A stretch of 64,000 nucleotides of DNA from Platanthera guangdongensis (taxonomy: Eukaryota; Streptophyta; Magnoliopsida; Asparagales; Orchidaceae), in assembly GCA_039583875.1 (NCBI GenBank), contig CM077167.1, positions 146,709,010 through 146,773,009 on the forward strand. The letters are read 5' to 3'. Within the stretch, counting starts at the first letter, position 1; every line of letters begins with the position of its first letter. Below the pieces are notes generated by a model, which was given only the letters and a program-made list of their open reading frames with translations, did not search any database and had not been told where the DNA came from. A program made the translations under genes and the position numbers. This document shows positions 1-10,680 of the stretch, one piece after another.

Positions 1-476
1 CACAAGGCCTACACTCAGAGATATGAATCTCCTACACTCAGGCACATAGGCCCTACCACTCAGCCTTTATAATTGCAGGCTTACAACTCAGATCCCTAAG
101 GATCCTACAAGAAATTAAGAAATACAATGTATATACCTACAACTCAGAATAAGAGAGAAGAGTTGACAGGTTTCTTGATGAGTTCTTGGAAGAACTCTGC
201 TGAGATCAACCTCACTTGGCTTTCTTCAAAGCTTCTTGAATGTAGAACACAATAGGGTTGATACTCTCTGCAGCTGATCTTCAATCACTGCTAACTTAAG
301 AATCAGAACTAAGTCTGAAACTTTCTTCACAGCCTGGTTCCAACAGCTGTCTTCTTGGAAGGAGCTCTCTCTCTCTCTCCAACTACTTAGATCTTCACTT
401 GAATTGATTCTTCAATGAATTGCTAGATCTTCTTCTCTTTCTCTTTTTCAATCATCTCCTTCTGTTGGCAGAATAA

Positions 477-490
477 GCCTTTATATAGGC
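477..490 (-). promoter_or_regulatory. LTR TATA box
   Basis: On the minus strand this reads GCCTATATAAAGGC, a good plant TATA box. It lies about 130 bp downstream of the GTGTCGACAC array in the element's own orientation, as in the LTR of element D. Confidence 0.6.
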
Positions 491-619
491 CTTCTTCATG
501 GTGACCGGCTGATCCGGTTTCTAACAGCTTTCTGACAACTCTGACAGTTGCAGAAGATCGACTGGAATGGCAGCTGTCATGTCATCCAGTCACTTCTTGA
601 AATATCTGTAACTGTCTGA

Positions 620-905
620 AAGTGTCGAGACAGTCTGTCTTTAAGTGTCTACACTTATAGACTAAGTGTCGACACAAGTAGACTAAGTGTCGACACTAGC
701 CTTCAAGGTGTCGACACAACTCCTTGTGTTGTAGAATTTACTTCTCGACACAGCTTCTTCAATATGTGTCGACACTGATATTGTGTGTCGACATAACTCC
801 TTGTTCTTCAGTACTTAGTTGAATTCTGCTAAGTGTCGACACTACTCCTTTGTGTCGACACACCTTCTTGTGTTGAACTTGTTCAGTGTCGACACATCTT
901 GTCGT
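620..905. repeat. GTGTCGACAC palindrome array, U3 of fragment
   Basis: The perfect 10-bp palindrome GTGTCGACAC and one-base variants recur at irregular 15-50 bp spacing. It is the same unit as in the LTRs of elements B and D. Confidence 0.85.
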
Positions 906-2300
906 GATCAAATTCGATTCGTATCCTTAACCCAATCAATTCTAGCACAGCATTTTCCAGTTGTATGAACTCAACTCCATGAATGTCCACTAATACATAA
1001 ATGCCACATTTATATATATAACCAAACCAGGAATGTATACAACCCACACACACATGGCCTTAAGGCCTTACAGGTTTCTCTTTTTTTACATATATACAGG
1101 TTCATACATCGGCACGCAGGCCGGGCACACATGAAATCCAACCACAGGTCACTTGGCCATCAAGGGCCTTAGCAGCAAGCTTTCAATCTGTTCATGTCAT
1201 TTCAAGCCGCAACACCTGCAAGTAGACTTCCACCAAAGTGCGGCAAACAAAGTAACGGTCAGCTACAACTGACAAATTATAACGACCCTACCCCATGCCC
1301 GGGGCAGTGGTTCCTTCCATGTATGCATTTGCAAATATAATATCTAACAAACACAATCACACATATCAAATCACAAACGCCGACCGCAGCCAGACGCTTC
1401 GTGCACTCATGTCACCTTATGGTGTACCGGAAGCCCGTGGTAACATCACCAATAGCACGGTAATTAACTTGTTAGCTGGCCGGTCCTAGTCACCCCAACA
1501 CGCATGCTGGTTGCATTCCTCCCAAACCAATCAGAGGTACATACCGCATGGCAAACATGAGCATTCATCCAATAGATCGACCCGCTTTTATTTCGGTGTA
1601 GCAAGTCAGGCTATCGCACGCTACCGAACACTGCCACCAATCGATCTCTCCAACATGCCCAGTTACAGGTTAGCCTTGCCCGTGCTCATATCGTCACTGG
1701 CGCACCGTGACACGGGCCGGCCTTCCCTTCCTGTGTAGCCGCAGCTTTCCGCTCTCGCAGAGCAAACCACAAGGAGCTTCGCAAAGCATCCAAGATCATA
1801 TCCATGGCTAGCCCGCGCATTAGCATACCATCCACACATAGCATTCAAGCATCCGAGACATAAAGCACATAGCATCTTTGCAAATCCACGGAGTCTTCTC
1901 CGGTTTACCCATGATCATCACCAATCCAGACTAACGGTACAGATGGGCTTCACACAGCATGTTTATGCCGTACTCCACAATTCTGGCTCTAGATGTAGAC
2001 TCAATGACGGAATCACTTCACGGATCCACCTTTTGGTGGAGGATTCCTCGCATATGCATAAAGAAAGGACTTTGATGTCCAAGAAGGAGATCGTTACCCT
2101 TGAAGATCGCTTCGGTGCCATAAAGTAGCCGGACGGAAGTCACTGCCTTGCCTTAGCCTTCACGAATCCGCTCTCGGATCTTCGTTCCGCACTCTGCAGC
2201 TCCTCCAGCAGCTGGCTTTCTCTTCCTCCTTCCTTCCCTTGCACTCCCCTCTTCTTGCTCTTTCTTGAAATGAGAAGAAGAAGATGATAATGAAGAGGAA

Positions 2301-2310
2301 GGGTTTAAAT
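2301..2310 (-). promoter_or_regulatory. Element E 3' LTR TATA-like box
   Basis: ATTTAAACCC on the minus strand, about 100 bp downstream of the palindrome array. The equivalent box in the other LTR copy is at 4634-4643, and element F has GGTATAAAAG at the corresponding place. Confidence 0.4.
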
Positions 2311-2404
2311 CCCCTTTTCCCCGGCCCTAACAACACCTGGACAGAGCCTATCCCTTGGATCCAGGAATAGGGAATCAAACGGCTCAGAATTATCCAAAAA
2401 AGCA

Positions 2405-2945
2405 TAAACACGGTCTGACATGCCCTGCGACACACCCGTGTCACAGGCCGTATCCCCTAAGCGACAGTCAACTGACTTACAGCCAGCCAGTACACGGCCA
2501 TGGGACACGCCCGTATCACGGGCCGTGTCCCCTGACACGCTCGTGTCTGTAGCCGTGTGCATCAGGCTGCACAACCTCAAAATTACCCGAGACTCACATG
2601 GACCTGGGACACGCCCGTGTTCCAGGCCGTGTGCACCTGGTCATACCCGTGTCTCGCAAACACGCCATGGTTCACAGTCATCGGGCTGAGTTCGTCGAAC
2701 GCGCTGACATGCCCTGTGACACGCCCGTGTCACAGGACGTGTCCTCCACACTCGACACTCGACAATCGTCGAGCGCATTGTGTCGACCAAAGGGACACGC
2801 CTACTGACATGCCCGTGTCAGTGCCCGTGTCACCTGGCGTGTTCCTTCTGTCGACCCAATTTCGTCTACCAGACACCCAACTGCTCAAGCCAGGCACGAC
2901 ATGCCCTGGGACACGCCCGTATCCCAGGCCGTGTCACCCCACATG
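2405..2945. repeat. GACACG-CC-CGTGTC palindrome array, element E 3' LTR
   Basis: The imperfect palindrome GACACGCCCGTGTC and partners such as 'aggccgtgtc' recur many times. The same array is present at about 4740-5285 in the other LTR and at about 11545-11985 in element F. It lies in U3 just upstream of the TATA box. Confidence 0.8.
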
Positions 2946-2975
2946 AAACCCAAATGGTCTTTTTGGGGTGTTACA

Positions 2976-3171
2976 ATCCTCCCCTCCTTCAAAACAATTT
3001 CGTCCTCGAAATTTGACTCCAATCAGCCACAACAAAAGGGCTCAACAGAACAAACGATAACACAATCAAACTAAAGAACAACATAGTCATATATCCATTT
3101 AACCCGCCATGTACATATCACATCTCATATATCACATCTCATCTATCTTATATATCACCGATACAGATACA
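2976..3171 (-). other. Element E internal remnant with polypurine tract
   Basis: On the minus strand the 20 bases before the 3' LTR are purine-rich (ending 'gaaggggaggat'-like, 2976-2996) and follow the 'tttcgaggacgaaatt' block typical of the Tekay/Del pol end. The rest matches the same region of element F (12014 onward) and then breaks straight into the interior of the second LTR at about 3172. Confidence 0.75.
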
Positions 3172-5325
3172 TATATAACAGTGGGTATGGCGGGGACCCC
3201 ACGCCATAGGTCACAGACAAGTGGGGGAATTACTTGTGGTGATCAAATTCGATTCGTATCCTTAACCGAATCCATTCTAGCGCAGCATTTTCCAGTTGTA
3301 TGAACTCAACTCCATGAATGTCCACTAATACATAAATGCCACATTTATATATATAACCAAACAAGGAATGTATACAACCCACACACACATGGCCTTAAGG
3401 CCTTACAGGTTTCTCTTTTTACACATATACAGGTTCATACATCGGCACGCAGGCCGGCCACACATGAAATCCAACCACGGGTCACTTGGCCTTCAAGGGC
3501 CTTAGCAGCAAGCTTTCAATCCGTTCATGTCATTTCAAGTCGCAGCACCTGCAAGTAGACATCCACCAAAGTGCGGCAAACAAAGTAACGGTCAGCTACA
3601 GCTGACCAATTATAACGACCCTACCCCATGCCCGGGGCAGTAGTTCCTTCCCTGTATGCATTTGCAAATATAATAGCTATCAAACACAATCACACATATC
3701 AAATCACAAACGCCGACCGCAGCCAGATGCTTCGTGCACTCAGGGCACCTTACGGTGTACCGGAAACCCATGGTAACACCACCAATCGCCCGGAAATTAA
3801 CTTGTTGGCTGGCCGGTCCTAGTCACCCCAACACGCATGCTGGTTGCATTTCGCCCAAACCAATCAGAGGTACATACTGCATGGAAAACATGAGCATTCA
3901 TCCAATAGATCGACCCGCTTTTATTTCGGTGTAGCAAGTCGGGCTATCGCACGCTCCCGAACACTGCCACCAATCGATCTCTCCAACATGCCCAGGTATA
4001 GGTTAGCCTTGCCCGTGCTTATATCGTCACTAGCGCACCATGACGCGGGTCGGCCTTCCCTTCCTGGGTAGCCGCAGTTTTCCACTCTCGCAGAGCAAAC
4101 CATAAGGAGCTTCGCAAAGCATCCAAGATCATATCCATGGCTATCCCACGCATGAGCATACCATCCACACATAGCATTCAAGCATCCAAGACATAAAGCA
4201 CATAGCATCTTTGCAAATCCACGGAGTCTTCTCCGGTTTACCCATGATCATCACAAATACAGACTAACGGTCCAGATGGGCTTCACATAGTATGCATATG
4301 CCGTACTCCACAATTCCGGCTCTAGATGCAGACTCAACGACGGAATCACTTCACGGATCCACCTTTTGGTGGAGGATTCCACGCATATGCATAAAGAAAG
4401 GACTTCGATGTCCAAGAAGGAGATCGTTACCCTTGAATATCGCTTCGGTGCCATAAAGTAGCCGGACGGAAGTCACCGCCTTGCCTTAGCCTTCACGAAT
4501 CTGCTCTCGGATCTTCGTTCCGCACTCCGCAGCTCCTCCAGCAGCTGGCTTTCTCTTCCTCCTTCCTTCCCTTGCACTCCCCTCTTCTTGCTCTTTCTTG
4601 AAATGAGAAGAAGAAGATGATAATGAAGAGGAAGGGTTTAAATCTCCTTTTCCCCGGCCTTAATAACACCTGGACAGAGTCTATCTCTTGGATCCAGGAA
4701 TAGGGAATCAAACGGCTCAGAATTGTCCAGAAAAGCATAAACACGGCCTGACATGCCCTGTGACACGCCCGTGTCACAGGTCGTGTCCCCTAAGCAGCAG
4801 TCAACTGACTTACAGCTAGCCAGTACACGGCCATAGGACATGCTCGTGTCACGGGCCGTGTCCCCTGACACGCCTTCAGACACGCCCGTGTCTGTGGCTG
4901 TGTGCATCAGGCTGCACAACCTCAAAATTACCCGAGACTCACACAGCTCTGGGACACGCCCGTGTTCCAGGCCGTGTGCACCTGGACATACCCGTGTCCC
5001 GCAAACATGCCCTGCTTCACAGTCATCGGGCTGAGTTCGTCGAACGCACTGACACGCCCTGTGACACTCCCGTGTCACAGGCTGTGTCCTCCACACTCGA
5101 CACTCGACAATCGTCGAGCGCATTGTGTCAACCAGAGGGACATGCCAACTGACACGCCCGTGTCAGTGCCCGTGTCACCTGGCGTGTTCCTTCCGTCGAC
5201 CCAATTTCGTCTACCAGACACCCAACTGCTTAAGCCAGGCATGACACGCCCTGGGACACGCCCGTGTCCCAGGCCGTGTAACCACACCTGAAACCCAAAT
5301 GGACTTTTTGGGGTGTTAAAGTATA
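3172..5325 (-). repeat. Element E 5' LTR
   Basis: This is a near-full second copy of the 906-2975 LTR. About 32 bp of the inner terminus is missing compared with element F at 13749. The outer terminus reads 'ggggtgttaa' where 'ggggtgttaca' is expected, directly against Tat-type pol sequence. Palindrome array at about 4740-5285; TATA-like box at 4634-4643 on the minus strand. Confidence 0.8.
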
Positions 5326-5326
5326 A

Positions 5327-6898
5327 GGCTGTGATCGTCGGCCTTCGCTTTGCAAAGGAGCTTGAGATCCAGGACGTGGAGGCCTTCACTGACTTGATGG
5401 TAGTAGCGTCATAGATCCGAGGAGAGTTTGAAGCTCGGGAGCCTACCCTCATAAAATACCTATCCAAGGTAAGGGCGATCATCGGTGGGTTCTGGTCATT
5501 CTCAATCCAGCATGTCCCTAGGGAGGAGAGCACGATCGCCGATCGATTGGTGAAGTTTGGACCTCGGGGAGGAGGGACCCTGACTGAACCTTTTCGGCCA
5601 GCGATCGAGGAAGGGGAGTTGATGGAGGTAGGTCGGCGATCCTCATGGGTGGACCCGTTGGTAACCTTCCTGACCACTGGCAGGGTGACGGAGGAGGTTA
5701 AGGATGCAAAGAGCTTCAGGCTTAAGGCAGCTCATTTCCTGATGATGGAAGGGGGGTTGCATCGTATGGTGTTGTCAGGACTCCTGGCAAGATGTGTAAC
5801 TGAAGAAGAGGTCCCAAGGATCCTGGGGGAGGTACACTCGGGTGAGTGCAGCAGCCACTCGGGAGGAAGGACATTGGAGGCAAGGGTAATAAGGCAGGGT
5901 TACTTCTGGCAGACCCTGAGGAAGGATGTAGCAGAGTTCGCAAAAAGGTGCCAAAAGTGCCAGCTGTATGCCCCCTACAACTCTTGCCTGCTCAAAGACT
6001 TAGAAGCATAACATCGCTATGGCCTTTGGCCATCTGGGGGATGGACTTGGTCGGGCCTTTCCCTCCGGCTAGTGGGCAGAGGAGGTTCCTCCTGGTCATG
6101 GTCGATTACTTTTCAAAGTGGCTGGAGGTTAAGGCCTTGGCCAAAGTCACCTCGCAAGTCATAAGGAACTTCATCTGGGGGAGATCATATGCAGGCACGG
6201 GCTGCCTCGAGCGATAGTGACAGATAACGGTCCCCAGTTTGCCAGTGAAGAGTTCATCAGCTTTTGCGCCCAGCTGGGGATAGATCTCAGATTTGCCTCT
6301 GTCCACCACCCCCGGATCAACGGCCAGGTGGAAGCGGCAAACAAAATTATTGTGAACCTACTCAAGAAATAAGTGGAGAACTTGAGAGTAAATTGGGTGG
6401 AGCAGCTCCCCTCGGTCCTGTGGGCCTTGCAAACGACCCCGAACACGGCCACCGGCGAGACCCCCTTCAAGTTTTCTCACGGGTGTGAGGCGGTCTTGCC
6501 AGTGGAGTTCGAGGTTCGGTCCTCGCGGGTCACAGCCGCAGGAGAAGGAGATGAGACTTGGAGGTTGGAGAACGAGGAGGGGTTATGCCTCTCGCTAGAT
6601 ATGGTGGAAAAGCTGCGGGACGTGGCAACCATCAGGCAAGAAGAGATCAAGCGGCGGATGGCCAAGTATTTCGATAAGCATATCAGGGTCAAGCAGTTCG
6701 CCGAAGGAGATCTGGTGCTGAAAAAGGTTGACACGGCAGGAAGGTCGGCCCCCGTTGGCAAGCTCAACCCGAACTGTGAAGGGCCTTACATAGTGAAGGA
6801 GGTCCTTGGAACAGGAGGTTACTACCTCCAGGACGTGGAGGGGAGGACCTTAAGCCACATCTAGAGCGGCGATGACCTAAAACGCTTCTACCCGTGAG
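5327..6898 (+). pseudogene. Tat-type RNase H / integrase remnant (pol)
   Basis: The first 75 codons are the end of RNase H, recognisable by 'REFEAREPT'-like and 'IQHVPREE' blocks. Integrase follows with the H2C2 zinc site (VHSGECSSHSGG, then RCQKCQ near 5955) and all three catalytic residues: WGMDLVGPF near 6040, TDNGPQF near 6230 and GQVEAAN near 6330. The C-terminal domain ends in a GPYIVKEV block near 6785 and a DLKRFYP block before a TGA near 6896. Breaks: in-frame TAG at 5412-5414, frameshifts near 6005 and 6178, TAA near 6370 and TAG near 6862. In the intact family this enzyme inserts the cDNA copy into chromosomes. It cannot make a full protein here. Confidence 0.85.
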
Positions 6899-7017
6899 AG
6901 GGGGAAGGTGTAATTATGTATCCAAAATCAAGCTTGTTATACTACATCAATTAACTTATTTTCCTCTTGCCTATTGTGAAATTCTTATGATAGGATGTAA
7001 TTATGTGTTTTGCAACA

Positions 7018-8454
7018 CCATGAGCTAAGCTCGGCCCCAGGTAGACCCGCTGCGCAGGCTCTCATCTAGCTGGCAGGTCCAAAGGCTCGCCGATGGGGGA
7101 TAGGTCTTGTTTGTGGAAACTTCATCGATACCCCGAGCTAGGCTCGACCCCAGGTAGACCTGCTGCACAGGATCTCATCTAGCTGGCAGGTCCGAAGGCT
7201 TGCCTGTGGGGGATAGGTCTTGTTTGCGGAAACTTCATCGACACCCCGAGCTAGGTTCGGCCCCAGGTAGACCCGCTGCGTAGGCTCTCATCTAGCTGGC
7301 TGGTCTGAAGGCTCGCCTGTGGGGGATATGTCTTGTTTGTGGAAACTTCAACGACACCCCGAGCTAGGCTAGGTCCCAGGTAGACCCATTGCGCAGGCTC
7401 TCATCTAGCTGGCAGGTCCGAAGGCTCGCCTATGGGGGATAGGTCTTGTTTGTCGAAACTTCATCGACACCACGAGCTAGGTTCGGCCCCAGGTAGACCC
7501 ACTGCGCAAACTATCATCTAGCTGGCAGGTCCGAAGACTCGCCTATGGGGGATGGGTATTGTTTGCGGAAACTTCATCGACACCCCGAGCTAGGCTCGGC
7601 CCCACGTAGACCCGCTGCGCAGGCTCTCATCTAGCTGGCAGGTCTGAAGGCTCACCTGTGGGGGATAGGTCTTGTTTGTGGAAACTTCATCGACACACCG
7701 AGCTAGGCTCGGCCCTAGGTAGACCCGCCGTGCAGACTCTCATCTAGCTGGCAGGTCCGAAGGCTCACCTGTGGGGGATAGGTCTTGTTTGCGGAAACTT
7801 CATCGACACCGCGAGCTAGGCTCGGCCCCAGGTAGACCCGCTACACAGGCTCTCATCTATCTGGCAGGTCCGAAGGCTTGCCTGTGGGGGATAGGTCTTG
7901 TTTGTGGAAACTTCATCAACACCCCAATCTAGGCTCGGCCCAAGGTAGACCCGCTACGCAAGCTCTCATCTAGCTGGCAGGTCCAAAGGCTCGTCTGTGG
8001 GGGATAGGTCTTGTTTGTGGAAACTTCATCAACACCCCGAGATAGGCTCGGCCCTAGGTAGACCTGCTGCGCACACTCTCATCTAGCTGGCAGGTCCAAA
8101 GGCCCTCCTGTGGGGGATAGGTCTTGTTTGTGGAAACTTCATCGACACCCCGAGCTAGGCTCAGGCCTAGGTAGATCCGTTGCGCAGGCTCTCATCTAGC
8201 TGGCAGGTCCGAAGGCTCGCCTGTGGGGGATAGGTCTTGTTTGTGGAAACTTCATCGACACCCCGAGTTAGGCTCGGAACCAGGTAGACCCGCTGCACAG
8301 GCTCTCATCTAGCTGGCAGGTCCGAAGGATCGCTTGTGGGGGATAGGTCTTGTTTGTGGAAACTCCATTGACACCCCCGAGCTAGGCTCGGCCCTAGGTA
8401 GACCCGCTGCGCAGGCTCTCATCTAGCTGGTAAGTCCAAAGGCTCGCCTGTGGG
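7018..8454. repeat. 113-bp tandem repeat, 13 units
   Basis: The landmark 'gagctaggctcgg' (with small variants) recurs at 7022, 7135, 7248, 7361, 7474, 7587, 7700, 7813, 7926, 8039, 8152, 8265 and 8379. The period is exactly 113 bp for eleven steps and 114 for the last. Units differ only by substitutions. The array lies between integrase and the 3' LTR, where Tat elements are known to carry satellite-like 3' UTR repeats. Confidence 0.95.
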
Positions 8455-9156
8455 AGAAACGTTTTTGATCCTGGGAGACACTTCGACTCGGATGTTCTGA
8501 GCAGGGGAAGAAATACACCTGGAACACTTAATGAAGAAAGGTAGGATCCCTTCAGGCAGGAGAGGTCTCAGCGAGGGGAGGTCTCGACCAGGAAGAGGTC
8601 CCGACTAGAGGAGGTCTCGGCTGGGAGGTCTCCGCTAAGGGTATCTTGCCAAAGGAATTTCTCGACGGCAAGGCTCCTGACAAAGGATCCTTGGTCAGAG
8701 AGTAGTAAGTGCTAGGAAGAAGGCTCGGCCAGTTCGCGCAAGGTAAAGAGGGACAGTCTACCCTTAAAAGGCCTACAGGCGAAGGACCCGGCAGACGGTT
8801 CTCGGCAGAACGCAGAAACGGGACGTCTAAGCCCTTGGATTTCTCGACAGGTTCCCGCCTATCCATCGCTAAGGGAGACAACCCTAGAGGGGCTAAGGGC
8901 CTCGGCGGAAGCATGCTTGAGAGGCATTCAGCCTCTATAGACGCATCTACTCAAAACACTTATAACATATTTACAACGCAAAAGAAAAAAGAGGACATAC
9001 AAACATTTGCAGGATTTACGATCTGTTTACTCAAGATACAATTACAAGTTTAGAGCATCTCACTCATTACAACCAAAAAGGAAAAAAAAGGGGAAGACCG
9101 GGGGGTAAGAGAGGGTGAGACTTCACGAATCAATAAGGTTCCCACCGTCATCACCT
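8455..9156. other. Element T 3' region, no gene recognised
   Basis: 8455-8930 is GC-rich with a loose repeat of 'gaggtctc' about every 15-25 bp near 8560-8640. 8940-9120 is AT-rich and would be the 3' flank of the antisense gene. No open frame with recognisable protein was found. Confidence 0.5.
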
Positions 9157-10492
9157 TCATTCTCGCTGCCTAGTCCTCGGTGGCGCCAACGGGTTGAAAT
9201 AGGACGATAGGACGGTGCATCCTAGGTTGATTCGGCGGGCCTGGTCTCGGATCCGCGCGATACACCTCTCGGGAAACGACTCGGCGGTAGGCCCACCTGG
9301 CCGCTCCGTCTCGCCTAGGAAGTATTCTTGCTCCAGAGCCTCCAGCCTCTGCTGCACCGATTTGCAGAACTCTCTCGCCGCAGAGCCATGGGCCCGCTCC
9401 CTCCGTACAAGCTTCGACAGGACGGCCGCAACCCTCTTCCCCCGCCTCTTAGCACCCTTAGCACCGTTCAAGATTTCCTCCATCTCGTCAGACGAAGGGA
9501 GGGGGAGCTCTCGCCGTCCTCCCCCTCTGTGTCTTCATCGTCATCTTCATCTTCATCTTCTGCGTCAGCTCCCGACCACGAGCCCGGATCCCCTAGCAAG
9601 AGAATTCCATGGTCATGATGAGATCTAAGCAATAACTTTAATAAGCATCTTGCATACCTATAGTAGGGCGAGAACCGCCAGCCGACAGTAGGCGAGAAGG
9701 CCCGGACCCCTCCTCAGTTCCATAAAGGAGGTGGTGCGGCTTTTCTCTCCCCGGGGGGAAGATTTTACGCATGGTGATCCCGGCTTGGCCGGAAGCAGGG
9801 GGGAGTTGTCCTCTCCCGCGGGATGGCTGGCATCCTGGGGAGCTATGGCGCATTCGATAGCCACTCCTCCCGCCAGTAGGATGAGACTAGCCGCAGGGGC
9901 AGACAAGTTAGCGTCCCTTGCTTCATTTTCCCAGGTGGCAAGACCCGGTTTGGCGGAAGCTGGTGCTGCGGAAAGTCAATTCAAAAATCTGAGCCTGAGT
10001 TAGGAGTGATAGGGTGGAAAAGATACCTACAGTTCTCGGGGGGTCAGCCGGAGGAGCGACCTCCGAGACCCGTAGTTGATTCTCAAGAGGACGAGATGAA
10101 GAGTCTGAGGGCTCCTGTGGGGACCTGACGTCACCATCTTGGGTCGTTTCCTGCGAGAAGTACCATGTCAGTTGCTAATCCTCTTGGGTAAACAGCTCGT
10201 GGTTTCGATGATCAAGAAGTCAGAGACATACCTTCAGCGGAGAAGTATCATCCGCACGACTTTGGGTCGGGGTAGGCGAGCCACTGTTCTCGTTAGACAG
10301 GTCTCGCTGGACCACCTTCGCCCTCTTCTTCTCTTTCTTCTTCTTCGTTAGCCGAGAGGGCTCAGCGGCTGGTGACTTTTTCGCCAACCAGGGGGCAACC
10401 AAAGTACTGTTAGCCTTGGCTTGCGCTTGGGCTGCATTGATACGGTCATGGAGGTCCTGCGGGAGAGGTTTGTCAACTCGCTTGGAACGCAT
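9157..10492 (-). pseudogene. Intron-containing antisense gene of the Tat element
   Basis: Read on the minus strand this looks like a four-exon gene. Exon 1 is 10492-10232, starting ATG with 'MRSKRVDKPLPQ' and containing a Lys-rich stretch. Exon 2 is 10150-10027, exon 3 is 9965-9658 and exon 4 is about 9592-9157. Introns are 81, 61 and 65 bp, all GT..AG; the first donor is AAG/GTATGT and intron 2 has a CTAAC branch-like motif. Exons 1 to 3 join in phase with no stop until the last codon of exon 3, a TAG exactly at the donor. Exon 4 encodes a long Asp/Glu run and then, in another frame, 'MEEILNGAKGAKRRGK'. The product is unknown. Antisense extra ORFs are known in Tat elements; the exon structure is my inference. 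Confidence 0.6.
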
Positions 10493-10560
10493 CGCAAAGA
10501 CGCGCGAATTCAGACAAGAGACGACAATTCGGAGGGAGACTTGCGGCCGTATATCAGCAC

Positions 10561-10570
10561 ATATATATAG
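10561..10570 (-). promoter_or_regulatory. TATA box of the antisense gene
   Basis: CTATATATAT on the minus strand, 69 bp before the exon 1 ATG at 10492. This is a normal TATA-to-start spacing for a plant gene with a short leader and supports independent antisense transcription. Confidence 0.5.
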
Positions 10571-10680
10571 CCACGGTATGGCCCACCAAAAGATTCTCTT
10601 ATGATGACACGTGCTCAGGGAATATTTACGGGTTGGACGTGTCTTTTCGAGCACAGAGCTAGCTCAAAATGAGCGTGGAT

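Larger units (their letters stand above)
1..905 (-). mobile_element. SIRE-type Ty1/copia LTR fragment
   Basis: This stretch matches the central part of the LTR of element D, starting near 52545. It shares the repeated 'cctacactcag' block, the 'cagcctttata' block, the run around 'gttcttggaagaactc' and the palindrome array. The left end runs out of the window. The right end stops inside the array at the junction with the Tekay-type LTR of element E. No coding sequence is present. It could be a solo or truncated LTR, or the flank of an element lying to the left. Confidence 0.85.
906..2975 (-). repeat. Element E 3' LTR
   Basis: In element orientation the LTR starts TGTAACACC at 2975 and runs down to the truncated end at 906. 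It contains a palindrome array at about 2405-2945 and a TATA-like ATTTAAACCC on the minus strand at 2301-2310. Scattered short ORFs here are reads through non-coding repeat. Confidence 0.8.
906..5325 (-). mobile_element. Element E: Tekay-type Ty3/gypsy twin LTRs, interior deleted
   Basis: Two direct copies of the same long LTR (906-2975 and 3172-5325) lie in minus orientation with only about 196 bp between them. Both contain the same landmarks in order: 'gatcaaattcgattcg', 'ggccttaaggcctta', 'tataacgaccctacccc', the C-rich palindrome array and the 'ggggtgtta' terminus. The outer ends are damaged: the left LTR lacks about 100 bp of its inner end and the right one lost its last two bases. No gag or pol remains. 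Unequal recombination or a large internal deletion explains the structure best. Confidence 0.8.

Noticed and set aside
9157..9483. Host gene call for the basic 108-residue minus-strand ORF
   Set aside because: It lies between Tat integrase repeats and the Tat LTR and continues the exon pattern of the antisense gene, so it belongs to the retrotransposon.
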